Assembly: GCA_046351595.1 (NCBI GenBank)
Contig: JAXLYE010000016.1
Location: 1 to 58,887, forward strand
Reading direction: 5' to 3'
Origin: JAXLYE01 sp046351595
GTDB taxonomy: Bacteria > Myxococcota_A > Polyangia > Palsa-1104 > JAEUJZ01
DNA: 58,887 nucleotides
The notes below the pieces were generated by a model that saw only the letters and a program-made list of their open reading frames with translations, was not told where the DNA came from and ran no database searches. Position numbers and translations under genes: made by a program. Shown piece after piece: positions 16,953-25,050 of the stretch. How positions within the stretch are numbered: position 1 is the stretch's first letter; every line of letters starts with the position of its first letter.

Positions 16953-17129
16953 ATGTGGCGTTTGTGGCAGCTGTTTGATCCCCGCCAGGCGCTGGTGGGT
17001 CTGTTCACCTTCCTGTTCGCGCTGGCGCTGGTCATTCACTTCGTGCTCCTCAGCACGAACCGGTTCAACTGGCTCGAAGGGCCCAAAGGGGCGGCGACCG
17101 CGCAGCGCTCCGCCCTGCCCGCCAGATAG
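16953..17129 (+). CDS. pufA: Light-harvesting 1 alpha polypeptide PufA
   Basis: The 58-residue alpha partner of PufB. MWRLWQLFDPRQALVGLFTF leads into the membrane helix with the bacteriochlorophyll ligand His in ALALVIHFVLLSTNRFNWLE, a textbook LH1 alpha pattern. AGGAGG is 6-7 nt upstream of the ATG. It is 19 bp downstream of pufB and followed by a large stem-loop. The C-terminal tail is short, and there is no pufX. Confidence 0.96.
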   Translation: MWRLWQLFDPRQALVGLFTFLFALALVIHFVLLSTNRFNWLEGPKGAATAQRSALPAR

Positions 17130-17146
17130 CCGGACCCGGTCGTGGA

Positions 17147-17183
17147 GACGGACGGCTCGGGTGTAGGCCCGAGCTCGTCCGTC
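17147..17183 (+). promoter_or_regulatory. pufA-pufL intercistronic stem-loop
   Basis: The arms GACGGACGGCTCGGG and CCCGAGCTCGTCCGTC fold around a 6-nt loop (TGTAGG) into about 15 base pairs with one bulged T at 17175. No T-run follows. In Rhodobacter a stem-loop at this very place protects the pufBA segment from 3' decay, giving more antenna than reaction-centre mRNA; the same role is inferred here. Confidence 0.75.
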
Positions 17184-17229
17184 CCGATGAGATCAAACGG
17201 TTTGGAGAGACTGCCCTCTGGAGGAGTGT

Positions 17230-18054
17230 ATGGCGTTGTTGAGCTTCGAGAGACGTTACCGCGTCCGCGGTGGGACCCTAATAGGAGGCGACCTGTTCGA
17301 CTTCTGGGTGGGGCCGTTCTATGTCGGGTTCTTCGGCGTCACCACCGTGTTCTTCTCGCTGGTGGGCATCGCCCTGATCCTCTGGGGGGCCTCACTGGGT
17401 GACACCTGGAATATCTGGAAGATCAATATCGCGCCGCCCCCGATCGAGTACGGGCTGGGCTTCGCGCCCCTGAAAGAAGGGGGAATCTGGCAGCTCATCA
17501 CGGTCTGCGCGCTAGGAGCATTCATCTCCTGGGCGCTGCGGCAGGCCGAGATCTCGCGCAAGCTCGGCATGTCCTATCACATACCCATTGCGTACAGCGT
17601 CGCCATCTTTGCGTACTTCTCGCTGGTCGTGATCCGGCCGGTCCTCTTGGGCGCGTGGGGCTTCGGGTTCCCGTACGGAATCTTCAGCCACCTGGACTGG
17701 GTGTCGAACACCGGGTACCAGTACCTGCACTTCCACTACAACCCGGCGCACATGATCGCGGTCAGCTTCTTCTTTACGACCACGCTGGCGCTGTCGCTGC
17801 ACGGCGGCCTGATCCTGTCGGCCGTCAACCCCCAGAAGGGGGAGACCGTGAAGACCGCGGAGTACGAAGACACCTTCTTCCGCGATCACATCGGGTACTC
17901 GATCGGCGCCCTCGGCATCCACCGCCTGGGCCTGTTCCTGGCGCTGTCCGCCGGGATCTGGAGCGCGATCTGCATCATCATCAGCGGCCCCTTCTGGACG
18001 CGCGGCTGGCCGGAGTGGTGGAACTGGTGGCTCAGTCTCCCGATCTGGAACTAA
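17230..18054 (+). CDS. pufL: Reaction centre L subunit PufL
   Basis: Five-span core subunit carrying half of the special pair, bacteriopheophytin and the quinone sites. The 274-residue protein keeps the cofactor ligands with a +1 offset from the Rhodobacter numbering. His154 and His174 are the accessory and special-pair ligands, His191 and His231 bind iron, and Glu213 and Ser224 line the QB proton path (EYEDTFFRDHIGYS). GGAGGAG lies just upstream of the ATG. It is followed 20 bp later by pufM. Confidence 0.98.
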   Translation: MALLSFERRYRVRGGTLIGGDLFDFWVGPFYVGFFGVTTVFFSLVGIALILWGASLGDTWNIWKINIAPPPIEYGLGFAPLKEGGIWQLITVCALGAFISWALRQAEISRKLGMSYHIPIAYSVAIFAYFSLVVIRPVLLGAWGFGFPYGIFSHLDWVSNTGYQYLHFHYNPAHMIAVSFFFTTTLALSLHGGLILSAVNPQKGETVKTAEYEDTFFRDHIGYSIGALGIHRLGLFLALSAGIWSAICIIISGPFWTRGWPEWWNWWLSLPIWN

Positions 18055-18074
18055 CGCGGACTTGGAGGGCTCCC

Positions 18075-19436
18075 ATGGCGGAATACCAGAACATCTTCAC
18101 GCAGCTCCAGGTCAGCGGCCCTCCGGACCGCGGACCGCCGATCCAGATCGAGGCCTTCCGAACGCGCGGGACGTGGATGTCCCGCCTGCTCGGCTGGTTC
18201 GGTAGCGCCCAGATCGGTCCCCTGTACCTCGGTTATCTCGGCGTGGCCTCGCTGATCTGCGGGTTCATCGCGATCGAGATCATCGGCCTCAACATGTGGG
18301 CGTCGGTCAACTGGGATCCGGTCCAGTTCATCCGCCAGCTCCCGTGGCTGGCGCTGGAGCCGCCGCCGCCGTCGAACGGGCTGGCGCTGCCGCCGCTCAA
18401 CCAGGGCGGCTGGTGGCTGATGGCCGGCTTCTTCTTGACGACCTCGATCATCCTGTGGTGGCTGCGTACGTTCCGCCGCGCGCGGGCTCTGGGAATGGGG
18501 ACGCACGTGGCGTGGGCGTTTGCCTCCGCGATCTGGCTGTACCTGGTGCTCGGGTTCATCCGCCCGCTGCTGATGGGCAGCTGGGGCGAGGCGGTCCCGT
18601 TCGGGATCTTCCCGCACCTGGACTGGACCGCGGCGTTCTCGATCCGCTACGGCAACCTGTTCTACAACCCGTTCCATGCGCTCTCGATCGCGTTCCTGTA
18701 CGGCTCGACGCTGCTGTTCGCGATGCACGGGGCGACGGTCCTGGCGCTGTCGCACCTGGGTGGCGAGCGTGAGGTCAGCCAGATCGTCGATCGCGGCACC
18801 GCGGCCGAGCGCGGCGCGCTGTTCTGGCGCTGGACCATGGGCTTCAACGCCACCTTCGAGTCGATCCACCGCTGGGCGTGGTGGTTCGCGGTCCTGTGCC
18901 CGCTCACCGGCGGCATCGGCATCCTCTTGACCGGGACCGCGGTCGACAACTGGTACCTGTGGGCGGTGAAGCACAACTTCGCGCCGGAGTATCAGCTCGT
19001 CTACAAAGTGGCCCCCGATCCGGCGACGACGGCGACGGCTCCGGCCGAGGCCAAGCCCGCCGCGACGGCGACGCCGCCCAAGGGCGACGCCTCCGACTTC
19101 GCCAAGGTCCCCTCGGTGGCCGGTCCGGCGGTGGGCGCCCCGACCCCGACGGCGGGAGCCGGAGCCGCGGGCAATCCCGCGGTGGGCGCGGGAGCCGCGG
19201 GAGCGCAAGCGCCCGGAGTCCCGGAAGCACCCGGAGCTGCAGGCGCCCCTGAACCCGGGAAGCCCGCAGCCGGTGCCGCAGGTGCTCCGGCCGCCGCTCC
19301 GGCCGCCGCGGCTCCGCCCTCGGCCCCTGCCGCGACGACGCCCGAGGCCAAGGCGCTGCCCATCCCGACCGAGACCAAGCCGGTCCCTGATCCTGCGACC
19401 AAGGCCCCCGCGACGGGCACCGAGGTGAAGCCGTGA
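18075..19436 (+). CDS. pufM: Reaction centre M subunit PufM with a long C-terminal tail
   Basis: Second core subunit of the type-2 reaction centre. Ligands are conserved at a -1 offset from Rhodobacter: His181, His201, His218, Glu233 and His265. The core ends near residue 311 (KHNFAPEYQLVYKVAP). About 142 further residues follow, almost only Ala, Pro, Gly, Thr and Lys, giving 453 residues where about 305-325 is normal. RC M C-termini lie on the periplasmic side, so the tail would sit next to the cytochrome subunit. The tail is in frame without stops and ends in a GTGA overlap with pufC, so it is not an assembly artefact by appearance. Start ATG 18075 follows TTGGAGGG. Confidence 0.97.
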   Translation: MAEYQNIFTQLQVSGPPDRGPPIQIEAFRTRGTWMSRLLGWFGSAQIGPLYLGYLGVASLICGFIAIEIIGLNMWASVNWDPVQFIRQLPWLALEPPPPSNGLALPPLNQGGWWLMAGFFLTTSIILWWLRTFRRARALGMGTHVAWAFASAIWLYLVLGFIRPLLMGSWGEAVPFGIFPHLDWTAAFSIRYGNLFYNPFHALSIAFLYGSTLLFAMHGATVLALSHLGGEREVSQIVDRGTAAERGALFWRWTMGFNATFESIHRWAWWFAVLCPLTGGIGILLTGTAVDNWYLWAVKHNFAPEYQLVYKVAPDPATTATAPAEAKPAATATPPKGDASDFAKVPSVAGPAVGAPTPTAGAGAAGNPAVGAGAAGAQAPGVPEAPGAAGAPEPGKPAAGAAGAPAAAPAAAAPPSAPAATTPEAKALPIPTETKPVPDPATKAPATGTEVKP

Positions 19437-20794
19437 CTTCCTTCTTCCTGAAGACGCTCGGTGTGCTCGGCGCCGCCGGGATCACCTTCGCGATGGCCGG
19501 CGCATACAAGTCCACCTCGTCGGTGCAGACCGGAAACCCGGGCCTCGGCATGGAGGCCTCGGACTTCAACGACCGGCTCGCGGCGCGGGTCAAGGCCAAC
19601 AGCGTCCCGCCCGCGCTCCCGGCGGCCTCCCAGAGCGGGCAGCTGTCGATCGACGCCTACAAGAACGTCCAGGTCCTGGGCCACATCACCTCGGGCGAGA
19701 TGACGCGGCTGATGACGGCGATGACGATCTGGGTCGCGCCCAAGCAGGGCTGCGCGTACTGCCACGCGCCGCAGCGCGACCCGAGCGGCAACATCGTCCG
19801 CGACGCCGAAGGGAACCCGCAGGCGGATCAGAACAACCTGCACTCCGACGAGCTTTACACCAAGCGTGTTGCGCGGCGGATGCTGCAGATGACGATGAAC
19901 ATAAACTCCGGCTGGCAGACGCACGTCAAGGAAACCGGGGTCACCTGCTACACCTGCCACCGCGGCAACCCGGTCCCCGCCAACATCTGGTACGACCAGC
20001 CCGAGAGCGAGCAGGCCTCGCGCCTGCTCGGGAACGCGGCCGGACAGAACGCGCCGTCGCTGGTCGCGGGCCTGGCCTCGCTGCCGAGCGATCCGTTCCG
20101 GCCGTTCCTGGCCGGCGACGAGGGCATCCGCGTGATCTCGACCGAGGCGCTGCCGATCGACAACCGGCTGTCGATCAAGCAGACCGAGTGGACCTACGCG
20201 CTCATGATGCACATCTCGAACGCGCTGGGCGTAAACTGCACGCACTGCCACAATACGCGCTCGATGGCGGCGTGGGAGGCCAGCCCGCCGGCGCGCGCCC
20301 AGGCCTGGTACGGCATCCGCATGACGCGCGAGCTGAACCGGGAGTACCTCGAGCCGCTGCTCGCCACCTTCCCCCAGGAGCGGCTCGGTCCGACGGGCGA
20401 TGCGCCCAAGCTGAACTGCGCGACCTGCCACCAGGGAGCGTACCGGCCGCTGCTCGGCGTGAGCATGCTCAAGGACTACACGGTCCTGGCCGAGGCCAAG
20501 CCGCAGCCGCAGAAGTCCGCGCCGCCGCCGGCACCGCCGGTCGACCCCGAGACGCAGGCGCAGAAGAACGTCCAGGCCGATGCGGCCGCCAAGGCCGCGC
20601 CGCCGCCGCCGCCCGCCGAGGCGCCCCCGGCGAGCGCCAAGACCCCGGACGCCAAGGCCGCGCCCGCTGCGCCGGCGAACCCGCCGGTTCCCGGCACCGG
20701 AGCCGCGGCACCGGGCCCGGCGGCTGCCGGCGCGGGTCCGGGCTCACCGCCCGCCGCGTCCACCCCGCCAGCGACGGTCCCGGCGCCCCGGTAG
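19433..20794 (+). CDS. pufC: Tetrahaem reaction-centre cytochrome PufC
   Basis: Periplasmic electron donor to the oxidised special pair. Four c-type haem motifs are present: CAYCH 107-111, CYTCH 172-176, CTHCH 269-273 and CATCH 329-333. Candidate axial Met residues precede each (for example RRMLQMTMN and YALMMHIS). The N-terminal segment FLKTLGVLGAAGITFAMAGA is hydrophobic but has no lipobox cysteine, so the protein is probably held by an uncleaved anchor and not by lipid. After the last haem, about 100 residues of Pro/Ala-rich sequence follow (residues 356-453). GTG start overlaps the pufM stop. Confidence 0.96.
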   Translation: MTSFFLKTLGVLGAAGITFAMAGAYKSTSSVQTGNPGLGMEASDFNDRLAARVKANSVPPALPAASQSGQLSIDAYKNVQVLGHITSGEMTRLMTAMTIWVAPKQGCAYCHAPQRDPSGNIVRDAEGNPQADQNNLHSDELYTKRVARRMLQMTMNINSGWQTHVKETGVTCYTCHRGNPVPANIWYDQPESEQASRLLGNAAGQNAPSLVAGLASLPSDPFRPFLAGDEGIRVISTEALPIDNRLSIKQTEWTYALMMHISNALGVNCTHCHNTRSMAAWEASPPARAQAWYGIRMTRELNREYLEPLLATFPQERLGPTGDAPKLNCATCHQGAYRPLLGVSMLKDYTVLAEAKPQPQKSAPPPAPPVDPETQAQKNVQADAAAKAAPPPPPAEAPPASAKTPDAKAAPAAPANPPVPGTGAAAPGPAAAGAGPGSPPAASTPPATVPAPR

Positions 20795-20819
20795 GCGCTC
20801 CTGGTCGCGACACTCCAAG

Positions 20820-20869
20820 CGGCGCCCGGCTCCGTGCGAGCGGGATCGGGCGCCGTGCTGAATTTTTTT
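20820..20869 (+). terminator. Hairpin plus T-tract between pufC and hip
   Basis: CGGCGCCCG (20820-20828) and CGGGCGCCG (20847-20855) form a perfect 9-bp stem around an 18-nt loop that itself contains GCTC/GAGC. A run of seven T follows at 20863-20869, 7 nt after the stem. The gap makes it a weak or partial intrinsic terminator, possibly reducing read-through from puf into hip. The overlapping TTGACG (20868-20873) and TAGCAT (20889-20894) could be a separate hip promoter. Confidence 0.5.
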
Positions 20870-20916
20870 GACGCACCCGAGCCCTGGCTAGCATCGGGAT
20901 TCACGGAGGCAAAAGA

Positions 20917-21381
20917 GTGGACCACAAAAGCGATGGATCGAACTCGATGGGCCGCAGGCGGGTCCTTCATGTGCTCGGGATCGGACTCGGCACCGCGGGC
21001 GGCCTGTCGGTACTGAACGGCCTGGCCGGCTGTAACAAGGGCGGCGGCCAAGGCGCAGGCCAGGGGGCCAGCGCGGCCGCCGGCGGCAAGGGCGGCGCCT
21101 GCCTGGACAAGGGCGACATCGACGAGGCCGCGGCCAGCCTGCGCAAGGTCCTGCAGTACAAGGACAAGACCGACACGCCCGAGAAGAAGTGCAGCCTGTG
21201 CGCGCAGTACGAGGCCGGCAAGTACGGCAGCTGCGGCGGCTGCAAGCTCTTCGCCGGCGGCGTCCAGCCCGAGGGTGTCTGCCTGAGCTTCGCGCCGCTG
21301 CAGGCGCCCGGGGCCGCGCCCGCGGCGGCACCTGGCGCAGCTCCGGCACCGGCGGCCGCCGAGCCGGGCAAGCCGAGCTGA
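20917..21381 (+). CDS. hip: High-potential iron-sulfur protein (HiPIP), Tat lipoprotein
   Basis: Small [4Fe-4S] carrier expected to shuttle electrons from cytochrome bc1 to PufC, as HiPIPs do in several purple bacteria. The 154-residue precursor has a twin-arginine signal (MGRRRVLHVLGIG) with lipobox LAGC at Cys39. The HiPIP signature is Cys92-x2-Cys95, Cys109 (GGCKLFAGG) and Cys122 (EGVCLSF). Cys62 and Cys106 are extra. A Gly/Ala linker separates lipid anchor and domain, and an Ala/Pro tail of about 25 residues ends it. GTG start with GGAGG 8 nt upstream. Location right behind pufC supports the donor role. Confidence 0.9.
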   Translation: MDHKSDGSNSMGRRRVLHVLGIGLGTAGGLSVLNGLAGCNKGGGQGAGQGASAAAGGKGGACLDKGDIDEAAASLRKVLQYKDKTDTPEKKCSLCAQYEAGKYGSCGGCKLFAGGVQPEGVCLSFAPLQAPGAAPAAAPGAAPAPAAAEPGKPS

Positions 21382-21387
21382 GTCGAA

Positions 21388-21750
21388 TCAGACCCGGCGC
21401 CGCGCGCGCGGTCGCCCGACGGGCGCTCGGCGCGCAGCGGCCGCCGAACCGGCGACGCCAGCGACGGAGCGACGCGGCGGGCCCTGCGCCCGCGCGCGCC
21501 GCACCAGATCGAACAGGTGCGCCGGGAACGACGCGGTCACGAGCACGGCCGTCCAGCGGACGTCGGCTCCGGTGAGCGCGCAGCGCAGCGCCCCGAGCAG
21601 CAGCGCGCCCGGCAGCACCAGCCCGAGCAGATCGAGCGGTGCCACGCCGCGCCCGCGCCGCGCCCACAGCCAGCCCAGCGCCGCGACCTCGAGCCCGAGG
21701 ACCGCGAGCACCAGATCGACGGCGCGGCCGCTCGTGAAAAACTCCCTCAC
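21388..21750 (-). CDS. Small unrecognised membrane protein downstream of bchP
   Basis: A 120-residue protein starting GTG at 21750, overlapping the bchP stop (GTGA). It has about three hydrophobic segments (AVDLVLAVLGLEVAALGWLW, LLGLVLPGALLLGALRCAL and WTAVLVTASFPAHLFDLV), then a basic Arg/Ala-rich tail of about 35 residues. I do not recognise a family. Translational coupling to bchP suggests a job in tail reduction or membrane placement of pigment enzymes, which is inference. It converges on hip with a 6-bp gap. Confidence 0.6.
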   Translation of the reverse strand: MREFFTSGRAVDLVLAVLGLEVAALGWLWARRGRGVAPLDLLGLVLPGALLLGALRCALTGADVRWTAVLVTASFPAHLFDLVRRARAQGPPRRSVAGVAGSAAAARRAPVGRPRARRRV

Positions 21751-22988
21751 GGGGCGCCGAAGCCCAGCAGGTGGGCCACGTCTTTGAAGAAGATGCGCAC
21801 GTGCGCCGCGGGCTTCGCGCGCACGAGCTCCTTGTTCATGTACGCCTGCCAGGTCAGCGCCTGCACGTCGGGGTCGCGGCAGATGCTGACGAAGCGCTCG
21901 CGGCGACGATCGTTTTTGTACCAGAAGTACTGCATCATGCCGAGGATCCAGAAGACGCGGCCGTGCTGCTTCATGAAGCTCTTGCGCGCGAGGCGCAGGG
22001 TCCGGGCGTCGCCGGTTTCGAGGAATCCGTGGCCGGCCTGCGCCGCGACCTGGCCGCCGACCATGGCGTAGTAGATGCCCTCGCCCGAGGCCGGTGCGAC
22101 GACGCCCGCGGCATCGCCGGCCAGGAGCACGTCGCGGCCGTTGTCCCAGCGCGCGAGCGGCTTCATCGGGATGGGCGCCCCCTCGCGCCGGACCGTCTCG
22201 ACGCTGCCGAGCCCCGAGGCGGCGCGCAGGGCGGTGACCGCGCCGCGCAGCCCGAACCCCTTCTGCGCGCTGCCTGCGCCGACGCTGGCGGTGGCGCCGT
22301 GCGGGAAGACCCAGCCGTAGAAGTCCGGCGAGATCGCGCCGTCGTAGACCACGTCGCAGCGGCTGCCGCTGAACGCGCGCGCGTCCGGGTCCTGCCGGTC
22401 CGCGGCCGCCGGCGCCCGCACGATCTCGTGGTAGGCAAAGACGCAGGGCGGGCCCTTGGCGTCGATCTCCTGCCGCGCCACCTGCGACAGCGCGCCGTCG
22501 GCACCGATGATCAGGCGGGCGCGCACCGACTCCTCGCCCGCGGCGGTGCGGTAGTGGACCTGGGCGCACGCGTCTCTGCCCAGGTCTTTGGCCGAGTCTT
22601 TGGCCGCGTCGCGGGTGATGTGCAGGAAGGTGCCGGTGCGCCGGAGCGCGCCGTGCTGCGCCGCGCGCTCGCGCAAGAACTCATCGAACACGTCGCGGTC
22701 GACCATGCCGACGTAGCCGCCGTCGCCGGAGTCGATGGGCATGTCGACCTCGCGCTGGCTCGGCGCGACCATGCGTGCCGAGCGGATGCGCGCGCAGATC
22801 AAGCGCTCGGGGATCTGGAAGTCGCGGATCAGCCGCGGCGGGACCGCGCCCCCGCACGGCTTGATCCGCCCCGCCTTGTCGAGCAGGAGCACCGCGCGCC
22901 CGGCCTTCGCCAGCTCGCTCGCGGCGGTCGCCCCAGCGGGCCCGCCCCCAACGACCACTGCATCAAAAAGCTCGCCTTGTCCGCTCAT
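21747..22988 (-). CDS. bchP: Geranylgeranyl reductase BchP
   Basis: Flavoprotein that reduces the geranylgeranyl tail of bacteriochlorophyll to phytyl using NADPH. The 413-residue protein begins with the Rossmann motif DAVVVGGGPAGATAASELAK. The family stretch KPCGGAVPPRLIRDFQIPE follows, with GAALS-type GADGALSQVARQ and the FAD region DVLLAGDAAGVVAPASGEGI further on. ATG 22988. It diverges from bchF across two PpsR-type sites and carries a small membrane-protein gene behind it. Confidence 0.95.
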   Translation of the reverse strand: MSGQGELFDAVVVGGGPAGATAASELAKAGRAVLLLDKAGRIKPCGGAVPPRLIRDFQIPERLICARIRSARMVAPSQREVDMPIDSGDGGYVGMVDRDVFDEFLRERAAQHGALRRTGTFLHITRDAAKDSAKDLGRDACAQVHYRTAAGEESVRARLIIGADGALSQVARQEIDAKGPPCVFAYHEIVRAPAAADRQDPDARAFSGSRCDVVYDGAISPDFYGWVFPHGATASVGAGSAQKGFGLRGAVTALRAASGLGSVETVRREGAPIPMKPLARWDNGRDVLLAGDAAGVVAPASGEGIYYAMVGGQVAAQAGHGFLETGDARTLRLARKSFMKQHGRVFWILGMMQYFWYKNDRRRERFVSICRDPDVQALTWQAYMNKELVRAKPAAHVRIFFKDVAHLLGFGAP

Positions 22989-23069
22989 GACGTAGCTCCT
23001 GTCGCGCGCGCTGTCTGCCCGCGCCCGTCTTGCTGACCGCTGGGCCCTTGTCGCCGAATTCGCGGCACA

Positions 23070-23087
23070 TGTAAATAATATTTTACG
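23070..23087. promoter_or_regulatory. PpsR-type operator 1, bchP-bchF intergenic
   Basis: TGTAAATAATATTTTACG fits TGT-N12-ACA with one mismatch (ACG) and has TGTAAA/TTTACG symmetry. It overlaps the next site by 2 bp, unlike the 8-bp spacing elsewhere in the cluster. Confidence 0.65.
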
Positions 23088-23103
23088 TCAATATAGATTG
23101 ACA
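23086..23103 (+). promoter_or_regulatory. PpsR-type operator 2 and -35 box of bchF
   Basis: CGTCAATATAGATTGACA fits TGT-N12-ACA with one mismatch. Its end TTGACA (23098-23103) is a likely -35 box, with TACTGT at 23122-23127 as a possible -10 (18-bp spacer). It would control the bchFNBHLM-lhaA-puh-acsF superoperon and, facing the other way, bchP. Confidence 0.72.
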
Positions 23104-23177
23104 GTTTCCAGGCCGGCCTCCTACTGTTCAGGGCATCGCAGGTCCAGTCAGGCCAGTCAGTCAGTGAGGGACCCGGA

Positions 23178-23765
23178 ATGGCAGCTCGCGTTCAGCGCTC
23201 GGCTCCGAGGACAGCGTCGGTGAGATCGGCAACCCGGCCGGCTGCTCCGCTCTACACGGCGGAGCAGCGGCGGCGCCGCGACGAGACGCCCTGGACCCTG
23301 GTGCAGGGCGTGCTGGCGCCGCTGCAGTTCCTAGTCTTTTTGGTCAGCCTGGTGCTGATCGTGCGGGCGCTCGCGACCGGGCACGGGCTGTTCGCGGCGG
23401 CGGTCTCGGTCGTGGTGAAGACCCTGTTCCTCTACGCGATCATGGTCACCGGCGCGATCTGGGAGAAGCGAGTCTTCGGCCGCTACCTGTTCGCGCCCGC
23501 CTTCTTCTGGGAGGACGTGTTCAGCATGCTGGTGATCGCGCTGCACACGGCCTACATGGTGGCGCTGTTCACGGGCTGGCTGGACGCGCGCGCGCAGCTC
23601 GTGCTGGCGCTGTTCGCCTTCGCCGCGTATGTCATAAACGCCGGGCAGTTCCTGCTCAAGCTGCGCGCGGCGCGGCTCTCCGAGCAGCACCTGACCGCCG
23701 GTGCAGCCGCCGACGCAGCCGCCGATGCGGTCGAAGCGGCAGCGCTGCGGGGAGCGACCCGATGA
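23178..23765 (+). CDS. bchF: BchF, 3-vinyl (bacterio)chlorophyllide hydratase
   Basis: Hydrates the C3 vinyl group to hydroxyethyl, the substrate for BchC. The 195-residue membrane protein has the BchF core LYTAEQRRRRDETPWTLVQG and ending near AAYVINAGQFLLKLRAARLS. Four hydrophobic segments and FAPAFFWEDVFSMLVIALHT lie between. The first 25 residues and an Ala-rich C-terminus are extra. ATG follows GAGGGACCCGG. It heads the second superoperon; the end overlaps the bchN ATG. Confidence 0.94.
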   Translation: MAARVQRSAPRTASVRSATRPAAPLYTAEQRRRRDETPWTLVQGVLAPLQFLVFLVSLVLIVRALATGHGLFAAAVSVVVKTLFLYAIMVTGAIWEKRVFGRYLFAPAFFWEDVFSMLVIALHTAYMVALFTGWLDARAQLVLALFAFAAYVINAGQFLLKLRAARLSEQHLTAGAAADAAADAVEAAALRGATR

Positions 23766-25048
23766 ACACCGCCTGCGCCGAGCGGCCGGTTGCCGCAGAC
23801 TCCGTGCGCGGGCTGCCGGTGCTGCGCGAGCGCGGACAGCGCGAGGTCTTCTGCGGCCTGACCGGCATCATCTGGCTGCACCGCAAGATCCAGGACGCCT
23901 TCTTCCTGATCGTCGGCTCGCGGACGTGCGCGCACCTGATGCAGTCCGCGGCCGGCGTGATGATCTTCGCCGAGCCGCGCTTCGCCACTGCCATCCTCGA
24001 CGACCGCGACCTCGCCGGCCTGGCCGACGCCAACGAGGAGCTCGAGCGCATCGTCGACCGGCTGCTGCAGCGCCGGCCCGACATCAAGCTGCTGTTCCTG
24101 GTCGGCTCCTGCCCGTCCGAGGTGATCAAGCTCGATCTGTCGCGCGCGGCGCTGCGGCTGGACAAGCGGCTCGGACCCGGCGTGCGCGTGCTCAGCTACT
24201 CGGGCAGCGGCATCGAGACCACGTTCACGCAGGGCGAGGACGCGTGCCTGCAGGCGCTCGTGCCCGAGCTGCCGCAGCAGCCGAGCGACAGCCCGCGCTC
24301 GCTGCTGGTGGTCGGGACGCTGCCGGATGTCGTCGAGGATCAGCTGCAGCGGCTGTTCACCGCGCTCGACATCCCGGTGCGCTTCTTCCCGCCGCGCCGC
24401 TCGCGCGAGCTGCCTTCGGTGGGGCCGCGCACCGTGTACCTTCTGGCGCAGCCGTTCCTCACCGCCACCGCGCAGGCGCTCGACGAGCGCGGCGTGCGCC
24501 GGCTCGCGGCCCCGTTCCCGCTCGGCGTCGAGGGCACACGCGGCTGGCTGGAGGCGGCGGCGCAGGCGTTCGAGGTCCCGCCCGATCGGCTCGCGCGGCT
24601 GGTGGCGCCGGCCGAGGAGCGCGCCCGCGCCGCGCTCGCACCGGCGCGCGCACGCCTTGCGGGCAAGCGCATCTTCTTCTTCCCGGACTCCCAGCTCGAG
24701 GTGCCGCTGGCGCGCTTCGTATCCCGCGAGCTCGGCATGGAGCTCACCGAGATCGGGACGCCGTACCTGCAGAAGGAGCACCTCGCCGCGGAGCTCGCGC
24801 TGTTGCCACCGGGCGTGCTGCTCAGCGAGGGCCAGGACGTCGAGCGGCAGCTGGATCGGTGCCGCGCCGCGCGGCCGGATCTGGTCGTCTGCGGGCTGGG
24901 CCTGGCCAACCCGCTCGAGGTGCAGGGCCTGACCACCAAGTGGTCGATCGAGCTCGTCTTCACCCCCATCCAAGGCTACGAGCAGGCCGGCGATCTCGCC
25001 GAGCTGTTCGCCCGTCCGCTGGTCCGCCGGACCAGGCTCGAGGTCTGA
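23762..25048 (+). CDS. bchN: Dark-operative protochlorophyllide reductase subunit BchN
   Basis: NifD-like subunit of the light-independent protochlorophyllide reductase (BchLNB), which reduces the D ring. The 428-residue protein has the cluster cysteines in REVFCGLTGIIWLHRKIQ, VGSRTCAHLMQSAAGVMIFA and LFLVGSCPSEVIKLDLSR. The C-terminal region ends KWSIELVFTPIQGYEQAGDL, as in the family. ATG overlaps bchF (ATGA); bchB follows after 2 nt. Confidence 0.97.
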   Translation: MNTACAERPVAADSVRGLPVLRERGQREVFCGLTGIIWLHRKIQDAFFLIVGSRTCAHLMQSAAGVMIFAEPRFATAILDDRDLAGLADANEELERIVDRLLQRRPDIKLLFLVGSCPSEVIKLDLSRAALRLDKRLGPGVRVLSYSGSGIETTFTQGEDACLQALVPELPQQPSDSPRSLLVVGTLPDVVEDQLQRLFTALDIPVRFFPPRRSRELPSVGPRTVYLLAQPFLTATAQALDERGVRRLAAPFPLGVEGTRGWLEAAAQAFEVPPDRLARLVAPAEERARAALAPARARLAGKRIFFFPDSQLEVPLARFVSRELGMELTEIGTPYLQKEHLAAELALLPPGVLLSEGQDVERQLDRCRAARPDLVVCGLGLANPLEVQGLTTKWSIELVFTPIQGYEQAGDLAELFARPLVRRTRLEV

Positions 25049-25050
25049 CG

